Assembly: GCF_009739905.1 (NCBI RefSeq)
Contig: NZ_CP034279.1
Location: forward strand, 2,666,001-2,730,000
Direction of reading: 5' to 3'
DNA: 64,000 nucleotides
Source of the DNA: Streptomyces ficellus
GTDB taxonomy: Bacteria > Actinomycetota > Actinomycetes > Streptomycetales > Streptomycetaceae
The notes below the pieces were generated by a model that searched no databases, was not told where the DNA came from, and saw only the letters and a list, made by a program, of their open reading frames with translations. Shown one piece after another: positions 56,318-64,000 of this stretch. How positions within the stretch are numbered: position 1 is the stretch's first letter; each line of letters starts with the position of its first letter. The translations under genes and the position numbers were made by a program.

Positions 56318-59300
56318 ATGAGTCGGACGGCGCGGACGAGCGGGACCGGGATGCGGGAGGACCATCGCGCGGAGGCCGAGCGGCTGTTGGCGCGCGCCGT
56401 GGAGGAGGAGGTCCGCCGCTCGGGCGGCCGGGCCGACGCGGGGGCGCTGCTGTCGCGGGGCCGGGACGCGCTGGACACGCTGGCGGAGAGCTCCGCCGAG
56501 GAGTACGCGGCGTACAGGGCGGCGCTGGAGGAGGCGGAGGCGGGCGCCCCGCCGCTGTCCGAGCGGTTCAGCCGGCAGGCCGTCGGGGCGCCCGCCCTGG
56601 TGACGGCCGTCGCGGCGGTGGCGGCGACCGGCGCGGACCTGGCACTCGGTACCGCGGCGGGCACCGCCCTGGGCGCCGGGGCAGTGGTCGCGGTCGCCGG
56701 CGCCGCGGCGACCGTGGTCCGGGCGACGGCGGCGCACTGGCCGGCCGCCCACCGCCGCGCCGGGGCGCTGGGCCGCCCCGGCGGGCCGGAGCAGCTGCGG
56801 CTCCAGTGGCTGACGGCCCTGGAGGTACGGGGCATCCGCCCGTTCCTGGACCAGCAGCGGGTCCTGGCCGCGGCCGTGCAGCAGCCGGAGCCGGCGGCCG
56901 CGCCACAGCTGCGTGGGCTGGACCGCAGCGCGATGGCCCGCCGGCGCGCCACCCTGGAGCGGTCCTACGGGCACCTGCCGGAGCCGGACGCGCCCTTCGC
57001 GGGGCGGCGGGCGGAGCTGGAGACGATCGAGCGGTGGGTGCGGGCGGCCCGGGCCTCGCCCGAGACCCGGCCGGTGGTGGTCGTGCTGCACGGCGAGCCG
57101 GGCGCGGGGCGCACCGCCCTCGCCGTCCGGGCGGCGCACCGGCTGCGGGACCTGTTCCGCGGGGCGTGCCTGGTCGACCTGCGCGGCGCGGGCGGCGACG
57201 AGCCGCCGCTCACGACGCGGGACGCGCTGCTGCACCTGCTGAACCGGCTGGGGGCGCCGCGTGAGCGGTTGCTCCCGCGCGACCGGTCGCCGGCGGAGCA
57301 GCAGGTGCGCAGGCTGGCCGAGGCGTACCACCAGCACCTGACGGGGCTGCCGGTGACGGTGGTGCTGGACGACGCGCACGACGCCGCCCAAGTCCGCACG
57401 CTGATCCCGGAGCGCTCGGACGGTCTGGTGCTGGTGACGGCGCGGGAGCCGCTGGAGCTGGGGGACGACGCCCCGGCGTGGGTGCACCACCTGCCGGTGG
57501 GCGGGCTGGACGTGGCGGGCGCCGAGGAGTTGCTGCGGGAGTCGGCCGGCGGCCCGGGCCCCGGTCCGTACGACGCGGAGGCCATGGAGCGGCTGCGGGA
57601 GCTGTGCGCGGGGCTGCCGCTGGCGCTGCGGGTGGCGGGCTCAGCGGCCGGCACTCGGCCGGTGGGCGAGGTGGTGCGGCTGCTGGCGGACCGGCCGGGC
57701 GGCCCCGTGGAGCGGGCCCTGGCGGCGTGCTACGCCACGGACCTGGACGACGACCAGCGGCGGCTGCTGCGGCGCCTGACGCTGGCGGGCCGGGCGTCCC
57801 TCGGTGCGGCGGCGGCAGCGGCGCTGCTGGCGGCGGGTCAGGAGGAGGGGCGGCAGCGGCTGCGGGAGCTGGCCCGGGCGGGGCTGCTGGACCAGGTGCG
57901 GGGCGAGAGGTTCCGGCTGCACGACGCGGTACGGGCGTTCGCCGCGGCCCGGCTGCGCGAGGAGGAGGACGCGGACGCGGTCGCCGCGGCGCAGGAGCGG
58001 CTGATCCGCAACCACGCGGAGCTCGCCGACTCGGTGATCCGTATGGTGGACGGCAAGATGTCCACGCGCGCCGGCCACGGCGCCCGGTTCGACGGGCACG
58101 GCTTCGTGTCCCTGGACGCGGCGCTGCGCTGGCTGGACGACGAGTCGGCGTTCATCACGGCCGCGCTGCGCGGCGCGGAGGGCGTGGGCCGGCAGACGGT
58201 GCTGGACCTGCTGGGCGCGCTGTGCGACTACTGCCTGCTGCGCGGCGACCTGCACCGGCTGGGCGAGCTCCAGCAGCTGACGGAGCAGGTGGACCAGGGG
58301 CTGCTGGTGCGGTGGCGCACGGGCATCGCGGCACGCCAGCTGGGCGAGCTGGACACGGCGCGGACGACTTTGACCTCGGTGGTGTCGCAGTACCAGGAGG
58401 CCCATCAGGACGCGGGGGCGGCGCTCGCGCTGTGCTCGTTGGGCATCACGCTGCACCACCAGGGCAATCTGCCGGAGGCGGCCGCCCGGCTGCGCGAGGC
58501 GCTGGCGCTCCAGGCGCCGCCGGAGCTGGCGGCCGACCGGGCGTGGACGCTGCACGCCCTGGCGGCGGTGGAGCGCGACCGGGCGGGGCTCGCGGAGGCG
58601 CTCGGGCTGCTCGACACGGCGCTGGCTCTGCACCGGGAGGCCGAGTCGCTGCACGGCGAGGCGTGGGCGCACTTCCAGCTGGGCCAGGTCGGCCTGCGGA
58701 TGGGCGACGTGCCGCGGGCGGAGGAGGAGCTGCGGGCCGCGCTGGAGCTGTACGGGCGGACGCACGACGAGCGCGGTGAGGCCTGGGCGCTGACCCAGCT
58801 GGGTCGGGCCCGCCTGGTCGACGGCGACCCGGCCCCGGCGGCCGAGCAGCTGCGTACGGCCCTGTCCCGGCACCGGGACAACGAGGACGCCCGCGGGGAG
58901 GCCTGGACGCTGTACTACCTGGGCCAGGCGCTGGAGGACCGGGGCGACACCGACGAGGCGGTACGGGAGCTGGAGCGGGCCCGCGCGATGTTCTCCCGCA
59001 TGCGGGACGTGTACGGCCTGGCGTGCGCCCGCCACCACGCGGGCCGGGCCACCCGCGACCAGCGCGCCGCCCGGACCGGCAACCTCCGCAACTCGGGCTT
59101 CGCCCGCCAGCTGCTGGTGGACGCCCGCGCGGACTTCCGCCGTATCGGCGTGGCCCACGGCGAGGCCTGGACGTGCCTGGAGCTGGCGGTCATCGACGCG
59201 GGCAACGGCCGGGCCCCGCAGGCGCTCGCCCTGTGCGACGAGGCGAACGGCCTGTTCGGCTCGTACGGCGACCTCCGCGGCGCGGACTGGGCCCGCTTCC

Positions 59301-59572
59301 TGCGGTGCACGATGCTGCCGTACGCCTCGCCGGGCGGGGTGGAGGTCGGCACGGTCGTCGCCCAGGAGGAGCTGACGGCCCTCGCGGCCGCCGGCCACCC
59401 GGCCCGCGACCCACGCCTGGAGGACGCCCTGCCCGCCTGGTCCCTGGTCCTGGAGCGGGGCGTCCGCCTCGAAGCGCCCTGGCAGGCCTGGCCCCTGGGC
59501 CTCACCCCCGGCCGCCACGCCCGGGAAGTCATGGGCGTCCCCACGGACCCGGACGCCCTCACCACCCCATGA
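56318..59572 (+). CDS. AfsR-like NB-ARC/TPR (STAND) protein without DNA-binding domain
   Basis: A 1084-residue STAND-class ATPase. Residues 1-85 are charged helix. Residues about 90-138 are hydrophobic ([19 protein letters not shown], then [17 protein letters not shown]), likely a membrane hairpin. The NB-ARC core follows: P-loop [11 protein letters not shown] (259-269), where Arg265 replaces the invariant Lys; [13 protein letters not shown] (Walker B); [10 protein letters not shown]; and [12 protein letters not shown] (GLPLA). About ten TPR-like repeats fill residues 650-1010 ([39 protein letters not shown]). It is organised like SARP regulators but has no SARP or helix-turn-helix domain. 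GGAGGGG precedes the ATG by 7 nt. Confidence 0.85.
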   Translation: MSRTARTSGTGMREDHRAEAERLLARAVEEEVRRSGGRADAGALLSRGRDALDTLAESSAEEYAAYRAALEEAEAGAPPLSERFSRQAVGAPALVTAVAAVAATGADLALGTAAGTALGAGAVVAVAGAAATVVRATAAHWPAAHRRAGALGRPGGPEQLRLQWLTALEVRGIRPFLDQQRVLAAAVQQPEPAAAPQLRGLDRSAMARRRATLERSYGHLPEPDAPFAGRRAELETIERWVRAARASPETRPVVVVLHGEPGAGRTALAVRAAHRLRDLFRGACLVDLRGAGGDEPPLTTRDALLHLLNRLGAPRERLLPRDRSPAEQQVRRLAEAYHQHLTGLPVTVVLDDAHDAAQVRTLIPERSDGLVLVTAREPLELGDDAPAWVHHLPVGGLDVAGAEELLRESAGGPGPGPYDAEAMERLRELCAGLPLALRVAGSAAGTRPVGEVVRLLADRPGGPVERALAACYATDLDDDQRRLLRRLTLAGRASLGAAAAAALLAAGQEEGRQRLRELARAGLLDQVRGERFRLHDAVRAFAAARLREEEDADAVAAAQERLIRNHAELADSVIRMVDGKMSTRAGHGARFDGHGFVSLDAALRWLDDESAFITAALRGAEGVGRQTVLDLLGALCDYCLLRGDLHRLGELQQLTEQVDQGLLVRWRTGIAARQLGELDTARTTLTSVVSQYQEAHQDAGAALALCSLGITLHHQGNLPEAAARLREALALQAPPELAADRAWTLHALAAVERDRAGLAEALGLLDTALALHREAESLHGEAWAHFQLGQVGLRMGDVPRAEEELRAALELYGRTHDERGEAWALTQLGRARLVDGDPAPAAEQLRTALSRHRDNEDARGEAWTLYYLGQALEDRGDTDEAVRELERARAMFSRMRDVYGLACARHHAGRATRDQRAARTGNLRNSGFARQLLVDARADFRRIGVAHGEAWTCLELAVIDAGNGRAPQALALCDEANGLFGSYGDLRGADWARFLRCTMLPYASPGGVEVGTVVAQEELTALAAAGHPARDPRLEDALPAWSLVLERGVRLEAPWQAWPLGLTPGRHAREVMGVPTDPDALTTP

Positions 59573-59982
59573 CGCCCGGCTCGGCGGCCGGACCGGCCCG
59601 GCCGGGCCGTCGCGGAGACGGGGCCGCCGCGCACGGTCGCCGCGTACGCGGCACCCGGCGCCGCGGCACCCACCACAGCGGGGTCCGGATGCACCGCGGC
59701 GCCGCCCGACGCGTACCCGAGCCGTCGCGTGCCCGGGCTGGCCACCGCGTACCCGGCGCCGCAGCGCCGCGGCACCCACCACAGCGCGTACCCGAGCCGT
59801 CGCGTACCCGGGCGGCTACGAACCGCACCGCCGCTGCGACGTGCCTCGCGCCCGGAGCCCGAAAGCCGGCGGCCCCGGGCGTGGGCGCCCGGTTCCGCCG
59901 GCGTGTCCGCGGGCCCACGGCCCTGGGCCCAGCACCCCGCCGCGTACCGCCCCCGCCGGGGCCGCGCCGGGTTAACGGGTCC
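59573..59982. other. Convergent intergenic region with direct repeats
   Basis: This 410-bp gap lies between the STAND gene and the small membrane protein gene. It is extremely G/C-rich. It holds the direct repeats annotated at 59640-59812 and several short hairpins but no credible gene or clear terminator. Confidence 0.5.
59640..59812. repeat. Interleaved direct repeats
   Basis: CCGCGGCACCCACCACAGCG occurs at 59661-59680 and 59767-59786. A 27-bp unit beginning GCGTACCCGAGCCGTCGCGT occurs at 59711-59737 and 59786-59812 with one mismatch. The sequence GCGTACCCG recurs further. The pattern suggests a duplicated and partly deleted unit. Confidence 0.75.
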
Positions 59983-60237
59983 CTAGCGGGCGCCCTTGCC
60001 GGTGTCCGGTGCGGTGGCCGCGTGGGCCTTCGGGGCTCCGGGGGCGTCCGGGGCCTCCGGGGCTTCCTCGAAGTCGACCTTGCCCATGTGGCGGTTCATC
60101 GACTTCATCAGCAGCCATACGCCCACGGCCATGACCGCGAAGACGATGAAACCGAGGACGCCGGGGGTCACCTTGTTCTCGTCGAGTTCCTTGGCGGCGA
60201 ACGGGACGAGCTGGGTCAGTGCCAGGTGTGCGCTCAT
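59983..60237 (-). CDS. Small single-pass membrane protein downstream of mca
   Basis: An 84-residue protein with one transmembrane helix (about 28-45, LGFIVFAVMAVGVWLLM), a KSMNRHMGKVDFEE segment just after it, and a low-complexity Ala/Pro/Asp tail. The ATG at 60237 lies 1 nt after the mca stop; a start at 60246 overlapping mca is also possible. Streptomyces genomes commonly carry such a small protein next to mca. Function is not known; tight linkage suggests co-production with Mca. Confidence 0.82.
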   Translation of the reverse strand: MSAHLALTQLVPFAAKELDENKVTPGVLGFIVFAVMAVGVWLLMKSMNRHMGKVDFEEAPEAPDAPGAPKAHAATAPDTGKGAR

Positions 60238-60238
60238 G

Positions 60239-61120
60239 TCAGGCATTGTCGCGGACGCCCGCGAAGAGGTCGTCCTCGGGGAGGGAGGTACCCACCACGG
60301 ACTTGGCCAGCTCGTAGTCCTCGGTCGGCCAGACCTCCTTCTGGATCTCCATCGGGACGCGGAACCAGCCGCCGTCCGGGTCGATCTGCGTGGCGTGCGC
60401 GATCAGCGCCTTGTCGCGGATCTCGAAGAAGTCGGCGCAGGGGACGTGCGTGGTCAGCGTCCGCTCGACGCGCTCGAACTCCTCCCAGCGCTTCAGCCAC
60501 TCCCCGTACGGGGACTCCAGGCCGCGGGACTCCAGCGCCTCGTGCAGGGCGACGGTGCGCGGACGGTTGAAGCCCTGGTTGTAGTAGACCTTCAGCGGCT
60601 GCCAGAGCGGGCCGAACTCCGACTCCGGGTACTTCTCGGCGTCCGCCGCGCCGTCGAACGCCACCATCGTGATCTTGTGGGTCATGATGTGGTCGGGGTG
60701 CGGGTACCCGCCGTTCTCGTCGTACGTGGTGATGACCTGCGGACGGAACGCCCGGATCGACCTCACCAGCCGTCCGGCGGCCTTGTCGACGTCCTCCAGC
60801 GCGAAGCAGCCCTGCGGGAGCGGCGGCAGCGGGTCGCCCTCGGGCAGGCCCGAGTCGACGAAGCCCAGCCACTCCTGCTTGACGCCGAGGATCTCGCGGG
60901 CCTCGTCCATCTCCTTGCGGCGCACCTCGTGGATGTTCTCCTCGATGTACGGGTCGCCCTGGAGCTTCGGGTTGAGGATGGAGCCGCGCTCGCCCCCGGT
61001 GCAGGTCACGACCAGCACGTCCACCCCCTCGGACACATACTTGGCCATCGTCGCCGCGCCCTTGCTCGACTCGTCGTCGGGGTGGGCGTGAACGGCCATC
61101 AGTCGCAGCTGCTCAGTCAA
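60239..61120 (-). CDS. mca: Mycothiol S-conjugate amidase Mca
   Basis: A 293-residue zinc amidase that cleaves mycothiol S-conjugates of electrophiles and drugs to a mercapturic acid, for export, and GlcN-inositol, for reuse: the actinobacterial counterpart of glutathione-based detoxification. The metal site is HAHPDDE (His13, Asp16; Asp15 catalytic) plus His144 in YPHPDHIM. Length and the closing WPTEDYELA segment separate Mca from the related deacetylase MshB. TTG at 61120 is supported by GAGGA 7 nt upstream. The small membrane protein gene follows at once. Confidence 0.95.
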   Translation of the reverse strand: MTEQLRLMAVHAHPDDESSKGAATMAKYVSEGVDVLVVTCTGGERGSILNPKLQGDPYIEENIHEVRRKEMDEAREILGVKQEWLGFVDSGLPEGDPLPPLPQGCFALEDVDKAAGRLVRSIRAFRPQVITTYDENGGYPHPDHIMTHKITMVAFDGAADAEKYPESEFGPLWQPLKVYYNQGFNRPRTVALHEALESRGLESPYGEWLKRWEEFERVERTLTTHVPCADFFEIRDKALIAHATQIDPDGGWFRVPMEIQKEVWPTEDYELAKSVVGTSLPEDDLFAGVRDNA

Positions 61121-61158
61121 GACTCGATCCTCAATGAATGGTCACATCAGGCGGCTTC

Positions 61159-61164
61159 TATAGT
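61159..61164 (+). promoter_or_regulatory. -10 box (TATAGT) of DUF4307 gene
   Basis: TATAGT, 53 nt before the ATG at 61218, in the divergent region with mca. The minus strand of the same bases (ACTATA) lies at a position that could also serve mca. The -35 is weak. Confidence 0.45.
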
Positions 61165-61217
61165 GACGGAATCGGGGGGCGGAAAATTCCGCCGTCCGGC
61201 CCAGGAAAGGAACGATC

Positions 61218-61619
61218 ATGAGCGCGGTGCGGGAAGGGCTCCCCGAAGGCCGTTACGGCCGCTCGGCGGACGAGCGCGCCGACCGCAAGCTCAAGATCGT
61301 CGGTTCGGTGCTGGGCGTCGCGATGCTCGCCCTGGTCGGCTGGTTCGGTTACGACTACGTCGCGGGCCAGAGCCTCAGCGCCGAGATGATCAAGTTCGAC
61401 GTCTCGGCCGAGGACCGGGTGCAGGCGCACCTGGAGGTGCGCAAGGACCGGGACGCGCGGGGTTCCTGCACGCTGCGCGCCCTCGCGGAGGACGGCCGCG
61501 AGGTGGGTCACAAGGACGTCCGCTTCGACCAGGCCGACGACCGGATCGACGAGGTCGTCACCGTACGTACGACGGCACAGGCGACCAGCGTGGAGCTGCT
61601 CGGCTGCTCCGCGCAGTAG
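61218..61619 (+). CDS. DUF4307 membrane protein
   Basis: A 133-residue protein of the actinobacterial DUF4307 family: short cytoplasmic N-terminus (LPEGRYGRSADERADRKLK), one transmembrane helix (about 26-45) and an exported beta-rich domain with two cysteines (GSCTLRAL and LLGCSAQ at the end), probably disulfide-linked. The gene is divergent from mca, an arrangement often seen in actinobacteria. Function is unknown. AAAGGAA precedes the ATG. Confidence 0.92.
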   Translation: MSAVREGLPEGRYGRSADERADRKLKIVGSVLGVAMLALVGWFGYDYVAGQSLSAEMIKFDVSAEDRVQAHLEVRKDRDARGSCTLRALAEDGREVGHKDVRFDQADDRIDEVVTVRTTAQATSVELLGCSAQ

Positions 61620-61642
61620 ACGCGCCACCCGTCCCGTCCGTG

Positions 61643-61672
61643 TTCACCTCGTGACCTGCGCGGACGTAGATT
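61643..61672 (+). promoter_or_regulatory. Putative greA promoter
   Basis: TTCACC (61643-61648), 18-bp spacer, TAGATT (61667-61672). It gives a leader of about 120 nt, which contains an imperfect hairpin (about 61727-61760). Confidence 0.45.
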
Positions 61673-61797
61673 CCGAGGCTTTCGTCCTCCCCCTTCCCCG
61701 CCGAAATTGTTAGGCTCGTGGTTTCGCCCATCCAGGAAGGCACAATCCTTCTGGGTAGGGCGATGCTTTGTATATCCAGTACCGACGAGGAGCACCT

Positions 61798-62295
61798 GTG
61801 ACCCAGACCAGCGACAACGTCACCTGGCTCACCCAGGAGGCGTACAACCAGCTCAGGGCCGAGCTGGAGTACCTGTCTGGTCCCGCGCGAACCGAGATCG
61901 CCGCCAAGATCGCGGCTGCGCGCGAGGAGGGCGACCTGCGCGAGAACGGCGGGTACCACGCGGCCAAGGAGGAGCAGGGCAAGCAGGAGCTGCGCGTCCG
62001 CCAGCTGACCCAGCTCCTGGAGCACGCGAAGGTGGGCGAGGCTCCCGCGGAGACCGGCGTCGTGGCGCCCGGCATGGTGGTCACGATCGCGTTCGACGGT
62101 GACCCGGACGACACCCTGGACTTCCTGCTCGCCTCGCGCGAGTACGCGAGCTCGGACATCGAGACGTACTCCCCGCAGTCGCCGCTCGGCTCGGGCGTCA
62201 ACGGCAAGAAGGTCGGCGAGGACGCCGAGTACGAGCTGCCGAACGGCAAGAAGGCGTCGGTGAAGATCCTCGACGCGAAGCCCTACTCGGGCTGA
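61798..62295 (+). CDS. greA: Transcription elongation factor GreA
   Basis: A 165-residue GreA protein that rescues backtracked RNA polymerase by stimulating transcript cleavage. The N-terminal coiled coil (about 10-80) ends in the acidic tip GDLRENGGYHAAKE with the Asp and Glu that coordinate catalytic Mg2+. The C-terminal FKBP-like domain (about 85-162) binds the polymerase secondary channel, with SPQSPLGSG and PNGKK typical. GTG at 61798 has GAGGAG 6 nt upstream. A 16-bp stem terminator follows. Confidence 0.95.
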   Translation: MTQTSDNVTWLTQEAYNQLRAELEYLSGPARTEIAAKIAAAREEGDLRENGGYHAAKEEQGKQELRVRQLTQLLEHAKVGEAPAETGVVAPGMVVTIAFDGDPDDTLDFLLASREYASSDIETYSPQSPLGSGVNGKKVGEDAEYELPNGKKASVKILDAKPYSG

Positions 62296-62349
62296 CCGTC
62301 CGCCCGTCGCCCCGTACACGCCCTGCCGGCCGCCCGGCCGGTACGTACG

Positions 62350-62386
62350 AAGGGCCGGGCCGCGCACGACGCGCGGCCCGGCCCTT
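62350..62386. terminator. Bidirectional terminator, 16-bp perfect stem
   Basis: 62350-62365 pairs perfectly with 62371-62386 around ACGAC. It lies between convergent greA and the ABC permease gene; on the plus strand TTCTC follows the stem. Confidence 0.9.
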
Positions 62387-62394
62387 CTCGCGTG

Positions 62395-63246
62395 TTACGC
62401 CGCCGAGCGGTACTTGCGCACCGCCAGCGTGCGGAACACCGCGATGATCACCACCGACCAGATGACCGAGGCCCAGACCGGGTGCTGCATCGGCCAGGCG
62501 GTGGACTCCGAGACGCCGGGGTTGCCGAACAGCTCGCGGCAGGCCTGCACGGTCGCGCTGAAGGGGTTCCACTCGGCGACGTGCTGGAGCCACGGCGTCA
62601 TCTGCGACGAGTCCACGAACGCGTTGGACACGAACGTCACGGGGAACAGCCAGATCAGCCCGCCGGACGTGGCCGCCTCGGGCGTCCGCACCGACAGGCC
62701 GATCAGGGCGCCGATCCAGGAGAACGCGTACCCGAGCAGGAGCAGCAGCGCGAACGCGCCGATCGCCTTGGGCACGCCCTCGTGGATGCGCCAGCCGACG
62801 AGCAGGGCGACGATCGCGAGGACGACGACGGTGAGCGCGGTCTGGACGAGGTCGGCGAGCGTACGCCCGGTGAGGACCGCCCCGCGGGCCATCGGCAGGG
62901 ACCGGAACCGGTCGATCAGGCCCCGGTGCATGTCGTCGGCGATGCCCGCGCCCGCGCCGGCCGTGGCGAAGGTGACGGTCTGGGCGAAGATGCCGGCCAT
63001 CAGGAAGTTGCGGTAGACGTCGGGGTCGGTGGAGCCGCCGATGTTCATCGAGCCGCCGAAGACGTAGCTGAACAGCACCACGAACATGATCGGCTGGATC
63101 AGTCCGAAGATCACCATCTCCGGGATCCTGGACATCCGGATCAGGTTGCGCCGGGCGACGACGAGGGAGTCGGCGATCGACTGGGCGATGCCGCCGCGCG
63201 GCTTGGGGGCGGCGAGCCGTGGGGCGGTGTCGGACACGGCACTCAT
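62395..63246 (-). CDS. DrrB-like ABC-2 permease
   Basis: A 283-residue ABC-2 type permease of the daunorubicin-exporter (DrrB) kind with six hydrophobic segments. Family landmarks are QPIMFVVLFSYVFGG, DDMHRGLIDRFRSLPMAR and NPFSATVQACRELFGN. The ATG overlaps the stop of the ATPase gene (ATGA). With its partner it probably exports a hydrophobic drug-like compound, giving tolerance. It ends 9 bp from the shared terminator. Confidence 0.92.
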   Translation of the reverse strand: MSAVSDTAPRLAAPKPRGGIAQSIADSLVVARRNLIRMSRIPEMVIFGLIQPIMFVVLFSYVFGGSMNIGGSTDPDVYRNFLMAGIFAQTVTFATAGAGAGIADDMHRGLIDRFRSLPMARGAVLTGRTLADLVQTALTVVVLAIVALLVGWRIHEGVPKAIGAFALLLLLGYAFSWIGALIGLSVRTPEAATSGGLIWLFPVTFVSNAFVDSSQMTPWLQHVAEWNPFSATVQACRELFGNPGVSESTAWPMQHPVWASVIWSVVIIAVFRTLAVRKYRSAA

Positions 63247-64000
63247 TTCGCGGCCTCCTCGCAGTCGTTATCGCGGTGATCCCCACCGTCGTTCTTCCGG
63301 TGATCCCCGCTGTCGCCCTTGCGGTCGTTCTTGCCGTCGCCCTTGCGGTCGTTCTTGCGGTCTCCCTTGCGCCGGGTGCCGGCGTCGCCGTTCTCCTCGT
63401 CGGCCAGCTCGGCGGCGTGGCCGGTCAGCGAGATGAACACGTCGTCGAGGGTCGGGCGGCGCAGCCCGATGTCGTCGATCTCGACCCCGCGCGAGTCCAG
63501 TTCACGGATGACCTCGGCCAGCAGCTTGGCGCCGCCGGTGACGGGGACGGTGAGCTTGCGGGTGTGCGTCTCCACCGCGACCTCGCCCTTGCCGAATCCG
63601 GCGAGGACCGCGCGGGCGGGGTCGATCTCGTCGGGCCGGTGGACGACGACCTCGACGCGCTCGCCGCCCGTGCGGACCTTGAGCTGGTCGGCCGTGCCGC
63701 GGGCGATCACCTTGCCGTGGTCGACCACGCAGATGTCGTGGGCCAGGTGATCGGCCTCCTCCAGGTACTGCGTGGTCAGCAGCAGGGTGGTGCCGCCGGC
63801 GACGAGGTCCTGGATGACGTCCCACAGCTGTTGCCGGTTGCGCGGGTCGAGGCCGGTGGTCGGCTCGTCCATGAACATCACGGGCGGCGACACCACGAGC
63901 GCGGCGGCGAGGTCGAGACGGCGCCGCATGCCGCCGGAGTAGGTCTTGGCGGTCCGGTCCGCGGCGTCGGCGAGGTTGAACCGCTCCAGCAGCTCGGCCG
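63243..64000 (-). CDS. DrrA-like ABC ATPase (5' end outside window)
   Basis: The C-terminal about 252 residues of an ABC ATPase; the N-terminus with Walker A lies beyond 64000. Seen here are the signature region TYSGGMRRRLDLAAALV, Walker B PVMFMDEPTTGLDP, Q-rich LLLTTQYLEEAD typical of DrrA, and the C-terminal DrrA domain to IGLRRPTLDDVFISLTGH. A charged low-complexity tail of about 45 residues (KGDRKNDRKGDGKND and on), encoded partly by a 24-bp tandem repeat, is an unusual extension. Coupled to the DrrB-like permease. Confidence 0.92.
   Translation of the reverse strand, partial: AELLERFNLADAADRTAKTYSGGMRRRLDLAAALVVSPPVMFMDEPTTGLDPRNRQQLWDVIQDLVAGGTTLLLTTQYLEEADHLAHDICVVDHGKVIARGTADQLKVRTGGERVEVVVHRPDEIDPARAVLAGFGKGEVAVETHTRKLTVPVTGGAKLLAEVIRELDSRGVEIDDIGLRRPTLDDVFISLTGHAAELADEENGDAGTRRKGDRKNDRKGDGKNDRKGDSGDHRKNDGGDHRDNDCEEAAK
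63318..63365. repeat. 24-bp tandem repeat in ABC ATPase tail
   Basis: Two 24-bp units beginning CTTGCGGTCGTTCTTGC (63318-63341 and 63342-63365, two mismatches), with degenerate copies to the left. They encode repeated Lys-Gly-Asp-Arg-Lys-Asn-Asp residues. Confidence 0.8.

Noticed and set aside
61727..61760. Hairpin in the greA leader as a possible riboswitch or attenuator
   Set aside because: The stem has about four mismatches in 14 pairs and no recognisable riboswitch core, so it is mentioned only with the promoter.

Overview
The window is very GC-rich (by eye roughly 70-75 % G+C) with actinobacterial codon use, frequent GTG/TTG starts and many 4-bp ATGA/GTGA gene overlaps. Mycothiol-conjugate amidase (Mca), a DUF4307 protein, GTP-dependent PEP carboxykinase, a Tad/Flp pilus locus of actinobacterial type, a chitinase with a DasR-type operator and a radical-copper-oxidase operon together point to a Streptomyces or close relative, probably from the chromosomal core. 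No rRNA, tRNA, CRISPR array, insertion sequence or prophage was found. 59 protein genes are annotated; the last is cut by the window end.

Layout. 0-6 kb: aldo/keto reductase, DUF2079 membrane protein, prepilin peptidase, DUF192 protein, PIG-V-like mannosyltransferase. 5.6-9.7 kb: Imm52-like protein with an unstable-looking hexanucleotide repeat and its coupled partner, a lipoprotein, a secreted serine hydrolase and a DUF4240 protein. 9.8-21 kb (minus strand): a Tad/Flp pilus locus (zinc-ribbon protein, CpaB, CpaE, two TadE, TadA, TadB, TadC, a LuxR-type two-component pair, Flp pilin, TadG-like protein, lipoprotein, OmpA-like protein); the prepilin peptidase at 3.1-4.0 kb probably serves it. 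21-26.4 kb: GH18 chitinase, PH-like protein, divergent Nramp-type transporter, secreted zinc carboxypeptidase. 26.4-33.1 kb: two divergent operons (kinase-IclR-RidA-GntP permease, and PLP D-amino-acid lyase/deaminase-N-acyl-D-amino-acid deacylase) that read as one D-amino-acid utilisation locus around an operator-like palindrome. 33.4-37.3 kb: small secreted protein, then a lipoprotein-ABC ATPase-twin permease operon. 37.3-47.2 kb: MptB-like mannosyltransferase, a nested inverted repeat of about 295 bp, SDR oxidoreductase, AlaA-like aminotransferase, beta-propeller surface protein, PEPCK, hemolysin-III-like protein, TetR regulator. 47.2-53.9 kb: four translationally coupled genes for a cell-surface glycan system (GT2, GT39-like, GT2-GtrA, galactose-oxidase-type radical copper oxidase). 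54-64 kb: DUF255/YyaL protein, AfsR-like NB-ARC/TPR protein, Mca with a small membrane protein, DUF4307, GreA and a drug-type ABC exporter cut by the window end.

The systems with most room for discovery are the glycan/copper-oxidase operon, whose oxidase carries unusual N- and C-terminal additions; the D-amino-acid locus; the large nested inverted repeat at 38886-39180; and a series of genes whose -10 box lies 6-8 nt before the start codon, implying leaderless mRNAs and fixing several start sites.
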